Positions 33,128 to 45,129 of a stretch of DNA of 64,000 bases are shown piece after piece. A model generated the notes under the pieces. It saw only the letters and a program-made list of their open reading frames with translations. It searched no databases and had not been told where the DNA came from. The stretch is taken from positions 13,803,479-13,867,478 of the forward strand of contig OZ026837.1 in the NCBI GenBank assembly GCA_964023205.1, given 5' to 3'. The position numbers were made by a program, and so were the translations under genes. Source of the DNA: Lutraria lutraria (lineage: Eukaryota > Mollusca > Bivalvia > Venerida > Mactridae). Position 1 is the first letter of the stretch. Every line of letters starts with the position of its first letter.

Positions 33128-34209
33128 TCCAAGTGTTACTAATTATTTTGTTTGCATGTCAACTCAAAAACATGTTTATTTTACAATGTTTTTCATTTTC
33201 AACAGAACTAGAACTAAACCAAGCATACGCATAAATTTCGGTACTTTTTGTAATGAATCTGTTTTACGACTCTTGGTTGTCGCGAATTAATTCTGCCAGA
33301 GGGCGTTTCTGCTGTCGCCTAGCTGCGTCTACCAGGTACCTGTCGTTCGCCATGTGTCTTTGCGTAAATATTGAAGGTACTTGTAGATCTACTGTTTTGT
33401 TGTTTGCATTTGATATCTGTGGAAATAATAGACATGTGACTTCGTATGCAGTTAGACTTATTGGTCTAATGATTAGTATGTACATGCGAATTATTTGCCA
33501 GTGTTAAAAAAACTAACCTCAGTCGAAAGGTATTGCAGTGTGTGGATGCAAAAAAGTCGTGGAAGATTTTTACGAACTTGAAACAGGCATATATTTCAAG
33601 CGAGATATCTCATGTCCAACTTCAGTAAAACGCACTTGGGCCGAGGTACACAATAACCCCCACGAGCATTCAGAATTGTATGTATACACCATTATTGGTC
33701 AAGCTACGCCCCTGGAAAGTATCGAAAATTAAACAAATATATTCGACAGTATCGTGCTTGTGTTGAGCTCAAGTGTTATAAATCAGCAGGAACAATATGG
33801 AGACAACGTCGGAAAGTGTTACCACGTGTAGTACATATTTGCCGGATCTTGTGTGCCGGAAAAAAACCCAGATCGGTTTAATTCTGTAAATATGACTTGA
33901 CATCAAAGTAGCATGCAAGTACTCCAATGTAATTCATTTTCATTATAAATGTGAGACGACCCCGGCCTTTAATTTAATCCGAAGTTCGACACCGTCACCG
34001 TCTTAAATCGCAAATGTCTACCACATAGTATACAGCCGTTAAATGGTAAATACGTAAAAACAGATCTGCATAAATCTAATCCGTCTAAAGGTGTTCTAGG
34101 TTTTATTACACTGGTTCCTATTTGGATATATATATATAGAGTTTGGATCGGTCATATTATTTTTGTTTGTTTTATCGAAATTCTCTGGACTAATTTTGAT
34201 AAGCAAACA
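33128..34209 (+). promoter_or_regulatory. Upstream region of sulfotransferase gene 1
   Basis: No coding feature is recognised. A TATATATATATAGAG stretch ends about 70 bp before the start codon (34126-34140) and may act as a TATA element. The block 33880-34030 is also found, in the same window orientation, at 58528-58670 near gene 2, so it is a dispersed repeat and not a gene-specific promoter part. Confidence 0.3.
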
Positions 34210-37200
34210 ATGTACAGAAGATGTGTACCAGAAAATCTGAGCGCGCCACTAAAAGCTGTGGTTGCCTTGTCAATCATATGTTTTACATTTTTGATTAAAT
34301 CAACGCACTTGTTTGGGAATTCCAGTGTTATCACTATCTTATCACCGAAACCGGCGACACAAGGCGTCGAAGACAGAGTTCAGAATATAACCAACTGGGA
34401 ACAATTGCTGGTCGAAGCGGGAAAGAATTATTCGAATCCATTCCAGCCAAGACTTGAGTACAATAAAGATTCGTACGATATATTAAACGCGGTAAGTTTT
34501 TTTGCGTTAGTAATTTAGTGTTACGGATTTAATTGTATGAATACATTGTATGAAAAATCGTTTTGTGTAGGCCTACGTAATGAAATTTTGTATCATGTAT
34601 AAATTACAAATGTATTGATGCTTTATTCGGGAATTATTTGATGAAATACAAAAAATAAATTCGGTATATGCACGAAGTCAAACTACTTCAAACGTTATCA
34701 AAAGTAAGAGAACAATAGCCTTCTCGATATAATCCTCAGGTAAAAAAATAATCCATTGGCGCCAGGTCAGGAAGGTATGGTGAATGGGCAGTTTAAACCC
34801 TGGTAGATCAATTTATGAAAAATCGTTTTGTGTAGGCCTACGTAATGAAATTTTGTATCATGTATAAATTACAAATGTATTGATGCTTTATTCGGGAATT
34901 ATTTGATGAAATACAAAAAATAAATTCGGTATATGCACGAAGTCAAACTACTTCAAACGTTATCAAAAGTAAGAGAACAATAGCCTTCTCGATATAATCC
35001 TCAGGTAAAAAAAATAATCCATTGGCGCCAGGTCAGGACTGTATGGTGAATGGGCAGTTTAAACCCTGGTAGATCAATTTCAAATAGTGTCGATCTCGCA
35101 CTGTGTGTCGGTGCATTATCTTGATGCAATATAACTCGATCAGGGTCTAAATCAGTGCGCTTCTTCATAGGGCTTGTAGCAAGTCTCTTCTCCCTCTATA
35201 ATTATCATAACGCCATAGGAACATCGTAGAGCATTCAAATCGGCGTTGCTTTTCTTTTTTATTTAAGCAAGCGAGGGACCTAACGTGCGCTAAATTTTGA
35301 CATTCCTAGATTGGTTGTTAATATTTGATGTACAACATTATATTTACGCGAAATGTCAAGTATTTCTGCTATAACTGTCATTTGTATATAGTTCCTTGTC
35401 TATCAAGTCCTTCACTCTATCCTTGTTATGCACCACTACTACTGATGGTCCACCGGGTCCGCTCCTTCGTCATCGTTAGTTGATCTTCTTCCGTTTCTAA
35501 ATCGTTCATGCCACTTATAAACAAACATAGGTAGTTATATACTAGACGATGTAATCATTTTTAATGTCTCCGCCGATGATTTTCCAAGTCCGACACAAAA
35601 CTTCATAACGCTCCGTAATTCAACGTCGCCCGTTGACGTCATTGTTTTAAGTCTTTTTATGAAGCGCTCTACAGTTTTTGACGTTGAAAATAAACAAGTG
35701 TACCGACAGACTTTAAATGTGATAGAATGGCGTCAATATTACGTGCTAATGTTGTGTTGTTTTGCGGATATTTTGCTTAAACAGAAACCACGAAACTGAA
35801 CATAATTTGATTACAAACTTTTAAAAAATATGCCTGATTTAATATACATTGTAGTGTAACCTCTTAATAATAAACACTCGCGGGAAAAGTTCGGGGTTCC
35901 GAAAATATCAGTGTATTGTAACAGGAGCCATAATTCTTTCAGTCCAGGTTCTATCGTGGTTTTATCAAGTTAAACATGTATTTGTTTTCCTTAAAACTAC
36001 GCACTAATTGTAAATAAAAGATGCTAACACACTATACAAGATCTACATATTTTATTAAAATTTATCCTATATATGTATAAATGTTCACATTCCACATAAC
36101 AAACGACTCGTTACCCTTGGCTCACCCACGCGGGTACATCCTGTTGGTTTAGGTGTGACTACCATCGATTACAACGATGCCTGAAGTAAGCATGTAATGG
36201 GCTAATAGGATATTGTTTGAAATGCTTAAAACATAGACAATAAACGCTTAGCTGAAAATGCTTCACAAGCCAAGTTTCATGACAATGGGCCGTTGACCTT
36301 CTGATCGCGATATTAATTTGGGTCATCTTGTGCTTAATCGGAGGACCAAAGACAAAATCGTTCTCTAGTTATTGGCAAAGTTTTTTTTTGCATTGAAGGT
36401 CTCTGTGACCTTGACCTATGACATCGAAATCAACAGGTGTCATCCACATGTGATGACCAATCTCCCAAGCAAGCCCAAGGAACGTATGTCAGATATTTGG
36501 GCTGTAGGTTTTGTGACCAAGACCCACTGACCTCAGATTCTAAAGGGGTCATTTAAATGTGATGACCAACCTCTCAAACGTTCTTCGAAGAATGAGAGCG
36601 TAAGGAAAGAAATATAAATATAGTCATCGTTATTTTAATAAAAAATAAATTCCTACTTGAAAATGGAATCAAACTGGCTAACAAAGGATACATTGAACTA
36701 CATTTGTGCCAAATTTGGTGCTTGTATCACCAACTAAAATGCAGTAGAAGGTACAAAAATGTTGGCATATGTACATTTCTGTTATCGGAAATATAATTAA
36801 TTACCTTGACATAAGCATATAGTTTATGCCGTGGAATGTACGAAATGTAAACTTTCTCGCTTTCGGAAGGCTTCTTTGGCCATACGTCAGGTATGCTCTG
36901 TCTTGGCCAGACGTCAAGAGTACTACTTTGGCTGCTCAACACCAGGAATGCTACTTATAAAAAAGAAGCGCGACTTTTTTGGTGCAATTCTATAATGTTT
37001 AGTTTTGCTGATTCTGAGAGTTTGGAGAGATAGTGGGAGAATTGTTCTAAAAATATCAATAGGAACTATAAACCATGTCGTTGCAGAGACAACCACAGTT
37101 CGACTCAGCTTATAAGAATCCTTGTTGGGTTGGAACAGAGACGAATGGACCAATTGCTGATGGAAAGTTTCACTGTGTGCCGTATTTGTACATTATAGGT

Positions 37201-40200
37201 ATGGTTCAATGATGAACAAAATAACATGTTTGTTTGTTTAATTTTTTATTGTTATCCACAACAAAACTTGTGTTTGCAGCCACGCGATCACGTTAATAAT
37301 TATGTATACAATTGTCTAAATAATAAATATAGAATGTAACAACAGTAAAATCTGTGAACGGATGCAAGCCTTGGTTTGACAGGTGACCTATATTCGGAGG
37401 TCATTTTGTTTTTAACAATCAATGATGCTTTTTTAAAGAATGACATTCATGCACAGGATTACCTTCATACGGAGGTGTCCGCTAATACAGGTTTGAATGT
37501 ATCTGCATACATTGTATTTAACTCCAATAGTCTTTCTTACAAAATGTATATTTTACACGCATATTTAATTCAAGTCAGCATTTTTACAAATAAAAAATAA
37601 ACAGTGTATTCATAAATTGATAAACCAGAAATGGGCGAGAGAGCATCTTTGTTCATAAATACTGTTTGTTATTATATTTTCAAATGTTGTTTCTGAAGAT
37701 TTGATGACAGTCAAAAATACGAAAAGGTCATAGAAATGTTTAAGATGTATTTTATGTTCGCCTTGACCTATAACCTTTGTTCTGAATTAATAGGAGTAAA
37801 GAAAAGTGGCACTACCGATTTGTTTAGAAAACTTTCGATGCATCCGGAATTTGTCTCTCCTGGCTTCAAAGAATCGCAATGGTTGCCAAGGATGAGGTGG
37901 GGTATAATAAACAAACGAAAACCATGGAAATCGATAAATATCTTTAAGGGTAAGCTTTCCTAGGGGTTTATTTCTGAAACACTTCACATACAGTCGTGAA
38001 ATAGGTAGAAAGAGATCCACAATATGTCTTACAGCCTTCTCTTTCATTGCCATCTAGGCAGCTTCCTCACGTGAAAAAACTGTCTGGTTCTAGGTAGGAT
38101 AAAAACAAACATCGGCTATGTGCTAGTAATACTAGTCAGAGACCGTAACCAGTTAACTCCAGGGCCCAACCGAAACAACCCCACAGCTACACCATTTCGC
38201 CAAACCAGAACACGCATGATTCAATAATATCAAAAACCATGCAAAAACACCAGCCACTGACATTACTTAAAAATCCTCCAATATCATGAACGGCACAACT
38301 CACAATTTCACTAAACACAACTCACACAGTAGACACCCCGACATGTGCGAAACATTGATGTTACGTCGATAAAAAAATAATTTACTCCTCCAATTCTCCA
38401 ATAGTAGAACATCTTCCGTATTTACAAAAAATCGCAGTCACTGTTGCATATCATTACATTTGTATGTTGCCAAGCTCAAAAACACAGAACTTCGGCAAAT
38501 TGTTAGTGAAATAGTTGTTAAATTAAACTAAAATGTAAGTTTAAACGGCTTGGAGAAATTTTAAACAATATATGTTTGGTCAAGTTCCTGATGTTTCTTT
38601 AAAGCAAAATGGATGGTATGATGTTATCATTTCAGGACTGATAATTATTCTTAACTATCTATTGTAGATGTTTGTAGAGACGTAAGATCCGTGGAATGCT
38701 TTATATCATTATTTGATGACGCTGCACAAAATATATACCGGAGCCCTTCCTTAATTACAGGTTAGTTGCTACACATACAAGGTAACACACTTTCACGTAT
38801 TGAACATTTGTTATGCATGTACATGTATAAATATTCTATGTACACCTTTCCTTTCTTGCTCCTTCCTGCAGTCATACATACGACTTTCAAAACTCCACTG
38901 TCCTTTACGAAGCCTTAAAGTTATCTAAGTAAACATAATTATAGTGGTATCTGAATAGCATACAATGAGGCCTGAAATAATACAATAAGAAGATAATGAC
39001 ATTATCAACATTACAGAGAGCCTATGGAACTAATTTTGTTTCAGTTTTTAGCGATATTTCAGTTACTAATATAAACGGCCTTAGGTGCACCTAACCATTT
39101 TACATGGACTATATTCGAACCAGTTCAAACTTAACCTTACATCAAGAACACGCTATTCTCTACATCTGGAGGAAAATAGACGTTTTTTGTCAAAATTACA
39201 CAGTAGGTATCTTACTATTTGCTCAATGCTACACAAAAATGTTGATACATAAAGAAAATAATATTGCCCTATCATCATTACTTCTTTCTATCTCCCCCCC
39301 CCCCCCCCCTCATCAGTCTACGTCTGGTCACGGTCATCTTAGTATTTGTAGAATTGACACTTAGTAAATAAGGGTCATAGATTTTGTTGATTTATAGTGA
39401 TAATTAGTTAATGACTAATTTTCAGGTTTTTATAAGCATATAGCAAGTGATCAGGCAAAGAGAAGCCAGTCTATCAACGACCCTGTCTATTTCATTACCC
39501 ATATTTTGGACTTCATAGGACTACTGGCCCATACGTCACATGCCTCGCATTCCTGGTCCAATTTCTTTAACTAGTCCAGGTACACTAAAATAAGAGTTAG
39601 ATTTGTACATGCTGTATGCATACACATCAATGTCAATGCTCCTCTATAGGCACTTGACATTGATACATATATATAGCAATAATGATGACGTTGTCGTTGG
39701 TCACGTTGACAATGTTCAAAATATAAAAGCTGACAGCAAGTTAGACACTTGTGTTATCAGCCACACAGTGATTGACAGAACCGTGACTGTGGTCCAGTGG
39801 TTAGTGCACTGGATTTGTAACCCAGCGATCAGGGTTCGATTTCCGGTCGCTGAAGGTCATACTTTACAATGAATACATACGTATTTATCAGATCTTACCA
39901 GGAAGAGGCTGAAATACATGGAAACGTAATTGTTTAGTGATTACCTTGTTTACAGTGCGGGTTTAAACCACGTGATAAAATTGCGTATTTTCAGTGGACA
40001 TTAAGCAGCGCAATAATCTCATCATGTTCAACCTTTGTTTAACGTATTTCATTTCATTCCATTCCATTTATTAAGCAACATAATTTTACATAATAATCTT
40101 TGCACTAAAGGCATTTTTATATGGACAATGTAAACCAGACAGGACCGAATGTCGTCTTCTCATTGGAACTATTTATTTGGCGTTTATCTGGTTGTCTGGT

Positions 40201-43200
40201 TGTGATTGGGGAAACCAGTCGTTACTATGTTTAGAATTTGATACTGTGAGGTTCAAAAACTGGTAGTAACCAAGAACAAGATTGTAAGCAATCCTGTTTA
40301 TTTTCTTTCAGCGGAGGGCACGCCTGCTCATTTACATATGCACTCGAATTGGCATTTATTACCTGGGAACGAAGGTCTGCCTGAGCCAAAATATACAAAC
40401 TATCATTATCTGGATCACATATCTCCAAAGGCTAAAATAATCATGATTTTTCGAGACCCCGTGACAAGGTATGTATAAAATCAAAGTACATGTATTTGTT
40501 TGCGAGCGTATGATTTACCAATAACACATATTCTCAAAGCGTCTGACTGTTCACCCAATAGATTGATATACAGTTAATTGAAATACGTGTACGAGTATAT
40601 CTTTGATACTAATTTTTGCCAAAGGCCTATTCTACAGAGTTTATCAAAGGCCCGTTAAGATCGACGAAGACAAAGTCGAGTTTTTTATTTACTTGTAATT
40701 GTACTAACAGCCAACACCTACCTCTCAACAACAGTCACCTGTCTATAACAGTCAATTTTGTCCTTACCGACTGTTCACCGTTTCAGAGAGGTTCCACTGT
40801 AATACTAAATTAACATAAAAAGTTTTTGAAAATCGTTGAAAGATTAAGCTGAGTATGCATGCATCCATGGCTTAGTGGTTACGGTCTCTGACTAGAAATC
40901 ACTAGCCTCTCGATGCTGTGAGTTCGAATCTCCACCGGGACCAAACAAAATACACATGTGAGCAAGCTGAGTCCAACAAGCATATGGAAGGCCGAAGAAT
41001 GGAATTCTATCGAACTGCCTCTTTCAACAGAATAGACATTCCTGGAATTACGGTCTAATTTTCTTTACCCAGCTTATGTTTTACTAATGTATTTTTGAAA
41101 CACAAAAGCTCTTCTAGTTACGAGATTGTGTTATATTATGTTATATTCTCATTTTAAAAATAAGTACTTGTACCAGTTTGATCACACAGTGATACATTCA
41201 TTTATATGTTCTATACCACATTTACATTTCACGGACAATTTTTCTAGACGGTTGGCTTAACTTGAAACCTTTGATATTTTATTATTCAAAGATATAAAAC
41301 GAAGACGGAGAACATTATTACAAACTTCAAGAAAGTAGGTTTATTAAAGCATCTTGATGACGTTGATTTGTACTCCCGAGCCAAATTCCCATATGGGCGA
41401 GTTGCCCAGCTAGCTTACGAAAGGATGATGGTTCCACCCAGGTGTAATATTATGGGTCTTTTTCCACGGTCGAAGCTGGGAAATCGCCAGAAATACCCTG
41501 GCTGCTTATGCTACTTTAAACCGCAGGGATTATAGTTCCATTATAAACCTACGTAGATAGAGCATCCGCTTACAAAAATGTAACACACTGGAAAACATGA
41601 TAAATACATCATTTACGTGATGATTTGACGTAAAAAACATATTCCGTGTAATATTTTAGTTCAATAAAATGCCTTATACATGCATATATTTTTTCAGATT
41701 GTATTCTGACTTTTGGCAAACGAATCGAATTCGAAAGTTTGTAAGGACATCGGACGATTTTCACGATGAAGTGACTCGTGTAACAGAAGTGTATTCGGAA
41801 TGTTTCAGTCGCTGGTCGATGAGACGATGTATATACAATGAAACCATCAGAAACAATTTGAAAATGGTATGTGTTTACATTTTTCTAGACGAATTATACT
41901 TATGAGTATTTGTTTATTACAGTTGTTTGCGAGTATATAGTCTATTACTAGTTTGGCTAATCCTGGCCATTTTATTGGCTAATGGTGATGACTGAATCTA
42001 TTAATAGTTGCCAGGTAAGTAAATCATTAAGGCATTGCCTAGATAAGTTGTTGTGTGGCTATTTGAAGTTCAATGTGGTTGTATGATAATGCTCAGATTT
42101 ATGGTGAATTCGTTAACATTTAGGGATGATTCTATTTGCTTGATGTAGGGTATGATATTACCATGTGCTTGTGAACTATATGCATGAATTTATTCATTTC
42201 TCAAATGCTCATGATTGTCATTATAGTGTGTATTACACATATCATGTAAATATTTTATACCCTCCTTAATGTAGGATTGAATAAAATATACAGTCAATAT
42301 CCTTTATGAAAAAAACATAAACCAATATGCTTCTTGTAATTCGTCTACCTTTAACGTTTTGTTACAGTTTTTCTTGTTCTGACTGTTCCACGTCTAAGTT
42401 TGTTATGATGTTGTCTATCTCAGCAACAGAGACTTGGCTGATTATCAGCCGTCGTCTATGTGGAGATATTACACAATAATACGATAAAAAGCGTGTTACG
42501 TACTTTGTTGTTCATTTTGTTTTATTACAACTAAATTCTTTTGACCGTTTGTACCCGAGCATTCATTTTGATTGTCTACACATTGGCGGAGTAATTTTAA
42601 GACAGAATTCAGTTACCCACAGAACAGTCCGTACTATTTTTTTAACAAAGTCACGGGTATTAACCTATAGTAAGTTACATACATGTACATCTTTCTGTAT
42701 GACTTTGTAATAAATAGCGGTCAAAGTGAACTTAAGACGCGATTTCAAAATAGTTGCCAATACATGTATATGACATAAAATTAATTCCATTTGTTTGTAC
42801 AAGTGTATTTTTTCGTATTTCTTTTATCAAACGCCTTTCCCGGGCGAGGCAGGTCATAACCCTTCCGTGAAAATTTGACAAGAATGTCGATTTTCCTCCA
42901 TATGTGAAGAAGTTGTCTGTTCCTTGTGGAAGGGTAAGTTAGTACTGGTTAGAATACAATCCAGGAAAACTTGTTAGGTGAATCGACCGCCGTGTATAAC
43001 AGTAACAAGAAAAACTATAACAAAACGGTATAGGTAGACGAATTACAAGAAGCATATTGGTTTATGTTTTTTGTATGAAGTTGCTTTTTTCATAAAGGAT
43101 ATTGACTGTATATTTTATTCAATCCTCCATTATGGAGAGTATAACATGTTTACATGATATGTGTAATACACATATATTGACAATCATGAGTATTTGACAA

Positions 43201-44670
43201 ATGAATAAATTCATGTATATAGTTCACAAGCACATGGTAATATCATACCCTACATCAATCAAATAGAATTAACCCTAAATGTTAACAAATTCACCATAAT
43301 CTGCTATGACACAACCACATTGAACTTCAAATAGCATAAATTTCAGATATTATGCCACACAACAGCTTATCTAGGTTAAACATCACAGAGAAATGCTGGC
43401 ATGATTTACTTACCTATCAACTATAAATAGATTCAGTCATCACCATTAGCCAATCAAATGGCCAGGATTAACCAAACTAGTAATAGACACTATAAACTAA
43501 TACTCATAAGTATAATTCGTCTAGAAAACTGTTGAAAAACGGCATAAAACCCGGATAGATAAATAAATAGCAAACTCCTCGATTGAAGTTTATCATAAAG
43601 TGCACAATCATATGATCCGTGATCTGTCAGATTGTACATACACTTGACAATGTTTGTGCTTCATTTCAATACATATTCACTTCGGTACAAGGAAATTGTA
43701 TTTACTGAATAAACATATGTACATGTACATAATTGTTTACTTTTTTCAGGAAGGTACACATTTGGCAGGGGGTTTCACGGCTAGTTTTTATGCATTTTAC
43801 ATGACGGAAATGATTAATGTGTTCGGAAGGAATAGGATTTACCCAATTTTGACAAATGATTGCCATGACAATTTGGCCGGCACTTTAAGTAAACTATTCC
43901 ACTTTCTAGGCATAAGTAAGTATCTTATAGAATAATTTATGAACATCAAGAGCGTCTTCGCATTATGGTATCTATATTATCAATATCGGTTGTTAATAAA
44001 TATGCAAATCGGAAGTCAAAATCGGGTTGTCAAAAGGAAACGCTTCAAACTATGTAAAAAACTTTTTTTCTTTCAATGGGAACGTGATGCCCATTTTATC
44101 AATTGTGAACGATATACACGTTTGAAAGTCTGTCATTATGAGAATGATTCTGGAAAACGAGTACCTATTGTTGAAAAAGTAGTTACCGGGAACCATATAC
44201 TAGTAACCAAAATTTGTAATCCCACACTTATTTATGCATGGCGTATTCTCAGTGACGGGAATTTCCGGGACTGCCCGAGTAGTTGCGATTGTTAATATGC
44301 ATGTACTTTATTAATTGAGTTGAGTATTAATGATTTACTTATTTTCAAATATTTTGTGTACGATTTAAGTTGGGTGCATAGTACATGACAAAGCACTAAT
44401 ATATTGTACTTACAATCTTCCTATGAACTAGAAAGCGCATTGTGCTGCTAGATACGTTGATCCCATTAATAATTAAATTCTACTTTCACAGGTCAGTTAT
44501 CACCTTCACGAATGAGTAAGCTGGTTAAACAACCAGTCTTTAATAAGTACAAATACGACGCCATGTTGAACAAATCACGTGATATGTTGTATTCGTTTTA
44601 TGAACCTTTCAACAGACAAATGGCGGATTTAATGAAAGATGACCGTTACTTATTCCAAAAGCCTGAATGA
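34210..44670 (+). CDS. CHST15-like: Carbohydrate sulfotransferase 15-like, gene 1
   Basis: Transfers sulfate from PAPS to a glycan, probably a chondroitin-type chain, in the Golgi; the acceptor is inferred from the family. Eight exons: 34210-34491, 37087-37198, 37794-37949, 38668-38760, 40312-40468, 41698-41866, 43750-43915 and 44492-44670. All have GT/AG borders and consistent phases, giving 1314 nt (437 residues plus TGA). The N-terminus has a short basic tail and a single hydrophobic anchor (LKAVVALSIICFTFLI), the type II Golgi layout. Exon 2 has YKNPCW and KFHCVPYLYIIG. Exon 3 carries the 5'-PSB motif VKKSGTTDLF. Exons 5/6 encode the 3'-PB motif RDPVTRLYSDFW with its Arg and Ser. Length is somewhat under vertebrate CHST15. 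AATAAA at 45112-45117 probably ends the mRNA. Intron 1 holds a dead mariner; intron 6 a large inverted repeat. All motifs intact: likely functional. Confidence 0.9.
34551..35080. repeat. 264-bp tandem duplication
   Basis: 34551-34814 is repeated at 34815-35080 with only a few differences (two extra bases and a handful of substitutions). The unit starts TGAAAAATCGTTTTGTGTAG and ends CTGGTAGATCAATTT. It includes the C-terminal part of a mariner transposase. Confidence 0.9.
34790..35642 (-). pseudogene. Dead mariner transposase
   Basis: On the minus strand the start at 35642 reads MTSTGDVELRSVMKFCVGLG, then KSSAETLKMI and VYKWHERFRNGRRSTNDDEG, the mariner DNA-binding part. Further down VILHQDNAPTHSARS and, in another frame, HSPYSPDLAPMDYF give the last two acidic residues of the DDD catalytic triad. 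Stops and frameshifts are frequent, so it is inactive. It lies in intron 1 of sulfotransferase gene 1, antisense to the gene. Terminal inverted repeats were not delimited. Confidence 0.8.
36240..36600 (+). repeat. Dispersed repeat of the GACCTTGACC type
   Basis: CAAGCCAAGTTTCATGACAA, GTGACCTTGACCTATGACAT and GTGATGACCAATCTCCCAAG motifs, with partial internal repetition (the TGTGATGACCAA unit occurs twice). Non-coding; inside gene 1 intron 1. Confidence 0.55.
39294..39310. repeat. Poly-C run
   Basis: About sixteen consecutive C in gene 1 intron 4. Confidence 0.85.
39787..39862 (+). repeat. tRNA-Thr-like SINE head
   Basis: TGGTCCAGTGGTTAGTGCAC (A box), CTGGATTTGTAACCCAG (anticodon TGT) and GGGTTCGATTTCC (B box) resemble a tRNA-Thr. 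The acceptor ends pair poorly. A degenerate relative is at about 58760-58815. It lies in gene 1 intron 4. Confidence 0.5.
40858..41035 (+). mobile_element. tRNA-Ser-derived SINE
   Basis: The head GGCTTAGTGGTTACGGTCTC, GACTAGAAATC (anticodon AGA) with a long variable arm, and the B box GAGTTCGAATCTC match a type II tRNA-Ser(AGA). A non-tRNA body of about 100 bp follows. It lies in gene 1 intron 5. Confidence 0.55.
41881..43528. repeat. Large inverted repeat, ~480-500-bp arms
   Basis: The left arm 41881-42356 (starting TTTTCTAGACGAATTATACT) and right arm 43023-43528 are reverse complements with scattered substitutions and small indels. The ~665-bp centre contains a SINE-like segment. The whole lies in intron 6 of sulfotransferase gene 1, starting 14 bp after exon 6. 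A third copy (right-arm orientation) is at 55079-55440. Confidence 0.85.
42840..43015 (+). mobile_element. SINE body fragment
   Basis: ATGTGAAGAAGTTGTCTGTT, then GGAAGGGTAAGTTAGTACTG, GGTTAGAATACAATCCAGGA and GTTAGGTGAATCGACCGCC correspond to the body of family A SINEs. No clear tRNA head was seen. It lies in the centre of the inverted repeat. Confidence 0.5.
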
Positions 44671-45129
44671 TGCCACGAACGATGTACGAAAGACATTTAT
44701 TTTTTATCTTAAGTCTTCCAGGTTGTTGTACATGGTATAACTACATGTACTTGATAAAAAACACACACATGTACTTGGACTTTCTAATGTAGTTTCTTGT
44801 CTACATTTATGGATCCTACGTGATGTAAAACAAAATGGTTGTATGACGATTCGTCACATGAATGTCGTCATGTCTAAATTCTACAATGATTACTTCATGC
44901 AGACTAGTTGTACATGTTTTCTTTTTCTTTATCGTTTGTATGTTTAGTTATTATATTACATTACACAAGTGTGTCAGTTGTCATGTATTATAGACGTAGA
45001 CAGTTATTCTTCCTTGTTTGTGCGCCGAATTGAACTAATGATCTTTGTCGGCTGCAGAAACAGCTTTCCGCGTCAAAAGCTATTATAGTATCACGGAAGT
45101 TGCACTGTAATAATAAATATTCTTGCGTG

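Noticed and set aside
33253..33732. Frames of 64-84 codons upstream of sulfotransferase gene 1
   Set aside because: Overlap on both strands, no recognisable domains and no splice links to exon 1.
37787..38053. 88-codon minus-strand frame
   Set aside because: Shadow of gene 1 exon 3.
39787..39862. Functional tRNA-Thr
   Set aside because: Acceptor ends do not pair well, and a degenerate relative near 58760 points to a SINE or pseudo-tRNA.
40858..40940. Functional tRNA-Ser(AGA)
   Set aside because: Acceptor stem does not close and a non-tRNA body follows; better explained as a SINE.
43939..44295. 118-codon plus-strand frame between gene 1 exons 7 and 8
   Set aside because: Lies entirely in intron 7, has no family match, and the exon 7-8 junction is well defined without it.
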